Origin: Zoogloeaceae bacterium
GTDB taxonomy: Bacteria > Pseudomonadota > Gammaproteobacteria > Burkholderiales > Rhodocyclaceae
Reading direction: 5' to 3'
Length of the DNA stretch: 6,551 nt
Assembly (NCBI GenBank): GCA_031273145.1
Contig: JAISSL010000029.1
Location: 1-6,551, forward strand
In this document: positions 6,513 to 6,551 of the stretch, piece after piece
Numbering within the stretch: position 1 is the stretch's first letter
How the letters are laid out: each line of letters opens with the position of its first letter
Program-made: the position numbers and the translations under genes
The notes under the pieces: generated by a model
What the model was told of the DNA's origin: nothing
The model's database searches: none
The model's input: only the letters and a program-made list of their open reading frames with translations

Positions 6513-6551
6513 GGCGCAAAGCGTTGCAATGTTTCTTTCAACACCACATGG
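6509..6551 (-). CDS. 3' end of an upstream gene, probably a TPR-repeat protein (partial)
   Basis: On the minus strand the frame entering at the window edge reads HVVLKETLQRFAP and then stops with TGA, which overlaps the lolB ATG as ATGA. The amphipathic tail ending in LKETLQRFAP is like the C-termini of the tetratricopeptide-repeat proteins that precede lolB in many Betaproteobacteria. Only 13 residues are visible, so the identity is an inference from position plus a short match; the open frame and exact ATGA junction are what is directly seen. Confidence 0.4.
   Translation of the reverse strand, partial: HVVLKETLQRFAP

Overview
The window looks like ordinary chromosome from a proteobacterium, most likely a betaproteobacterium. 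The reasons are a moderately GC-rich backbone, a LolB-type outer-membrane lipoprotein pathway, and a (TPR protein)-lolB-ispE gene order. The assignment rests on gene content and order read by eye, not on a database search. No complete new defence, mobile or biosynthetic system is visible. The unusual material is in the left-hand accessory edge, the intergenic repeats, the type of phosphoglycerate mutase and one gene junction.

Left edge (1-509): a small AT-rich gene of unknown function (about 32% G+C over bases 1-240, against about 62% in a 60-base line sampled inside gpmI) is followed by roughly 270 bases without a convincing gene. That gap holds a decayed two-arm inverted repeat (271-356) and a second inverted-repeat element (391-485) that shares sequence blocks with the intergenic region at 3460-3523.

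Centre (510-3455): two divergent genes. On the minus strand is gpmI, a plant-type, long-form cofactor-independent phosphoglycerate mutase (glycolysis/gluconeogenesis). On the plus strand is a patatin-like serine hydrolase with an intact Ser-Asp dyad. A good sigma70-type promoter for gpmI lies in the divergent spacer and argues for a shorter gpmI protein than the longest open frame.

Right part (3523-6551, minus strand): a tight gene run read from right to left, consisting of the last codons of an upstream gene (probably a TPR protein), lolB (lipoprotein insertion into the outer membrane), ispE (fourth step of the MEP isoprenoid pathway) and leuA (first committed step of leucine synthesis). The first two junctions are ATGA stop/start overlaps and ispE-leuA is separated by 21 bases, so co-transcription is likely. 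leuA converges on the patatin gene, and the 67 bases between them fold into a cloverleaf-like set of inverted repeats that probably ends transcription.
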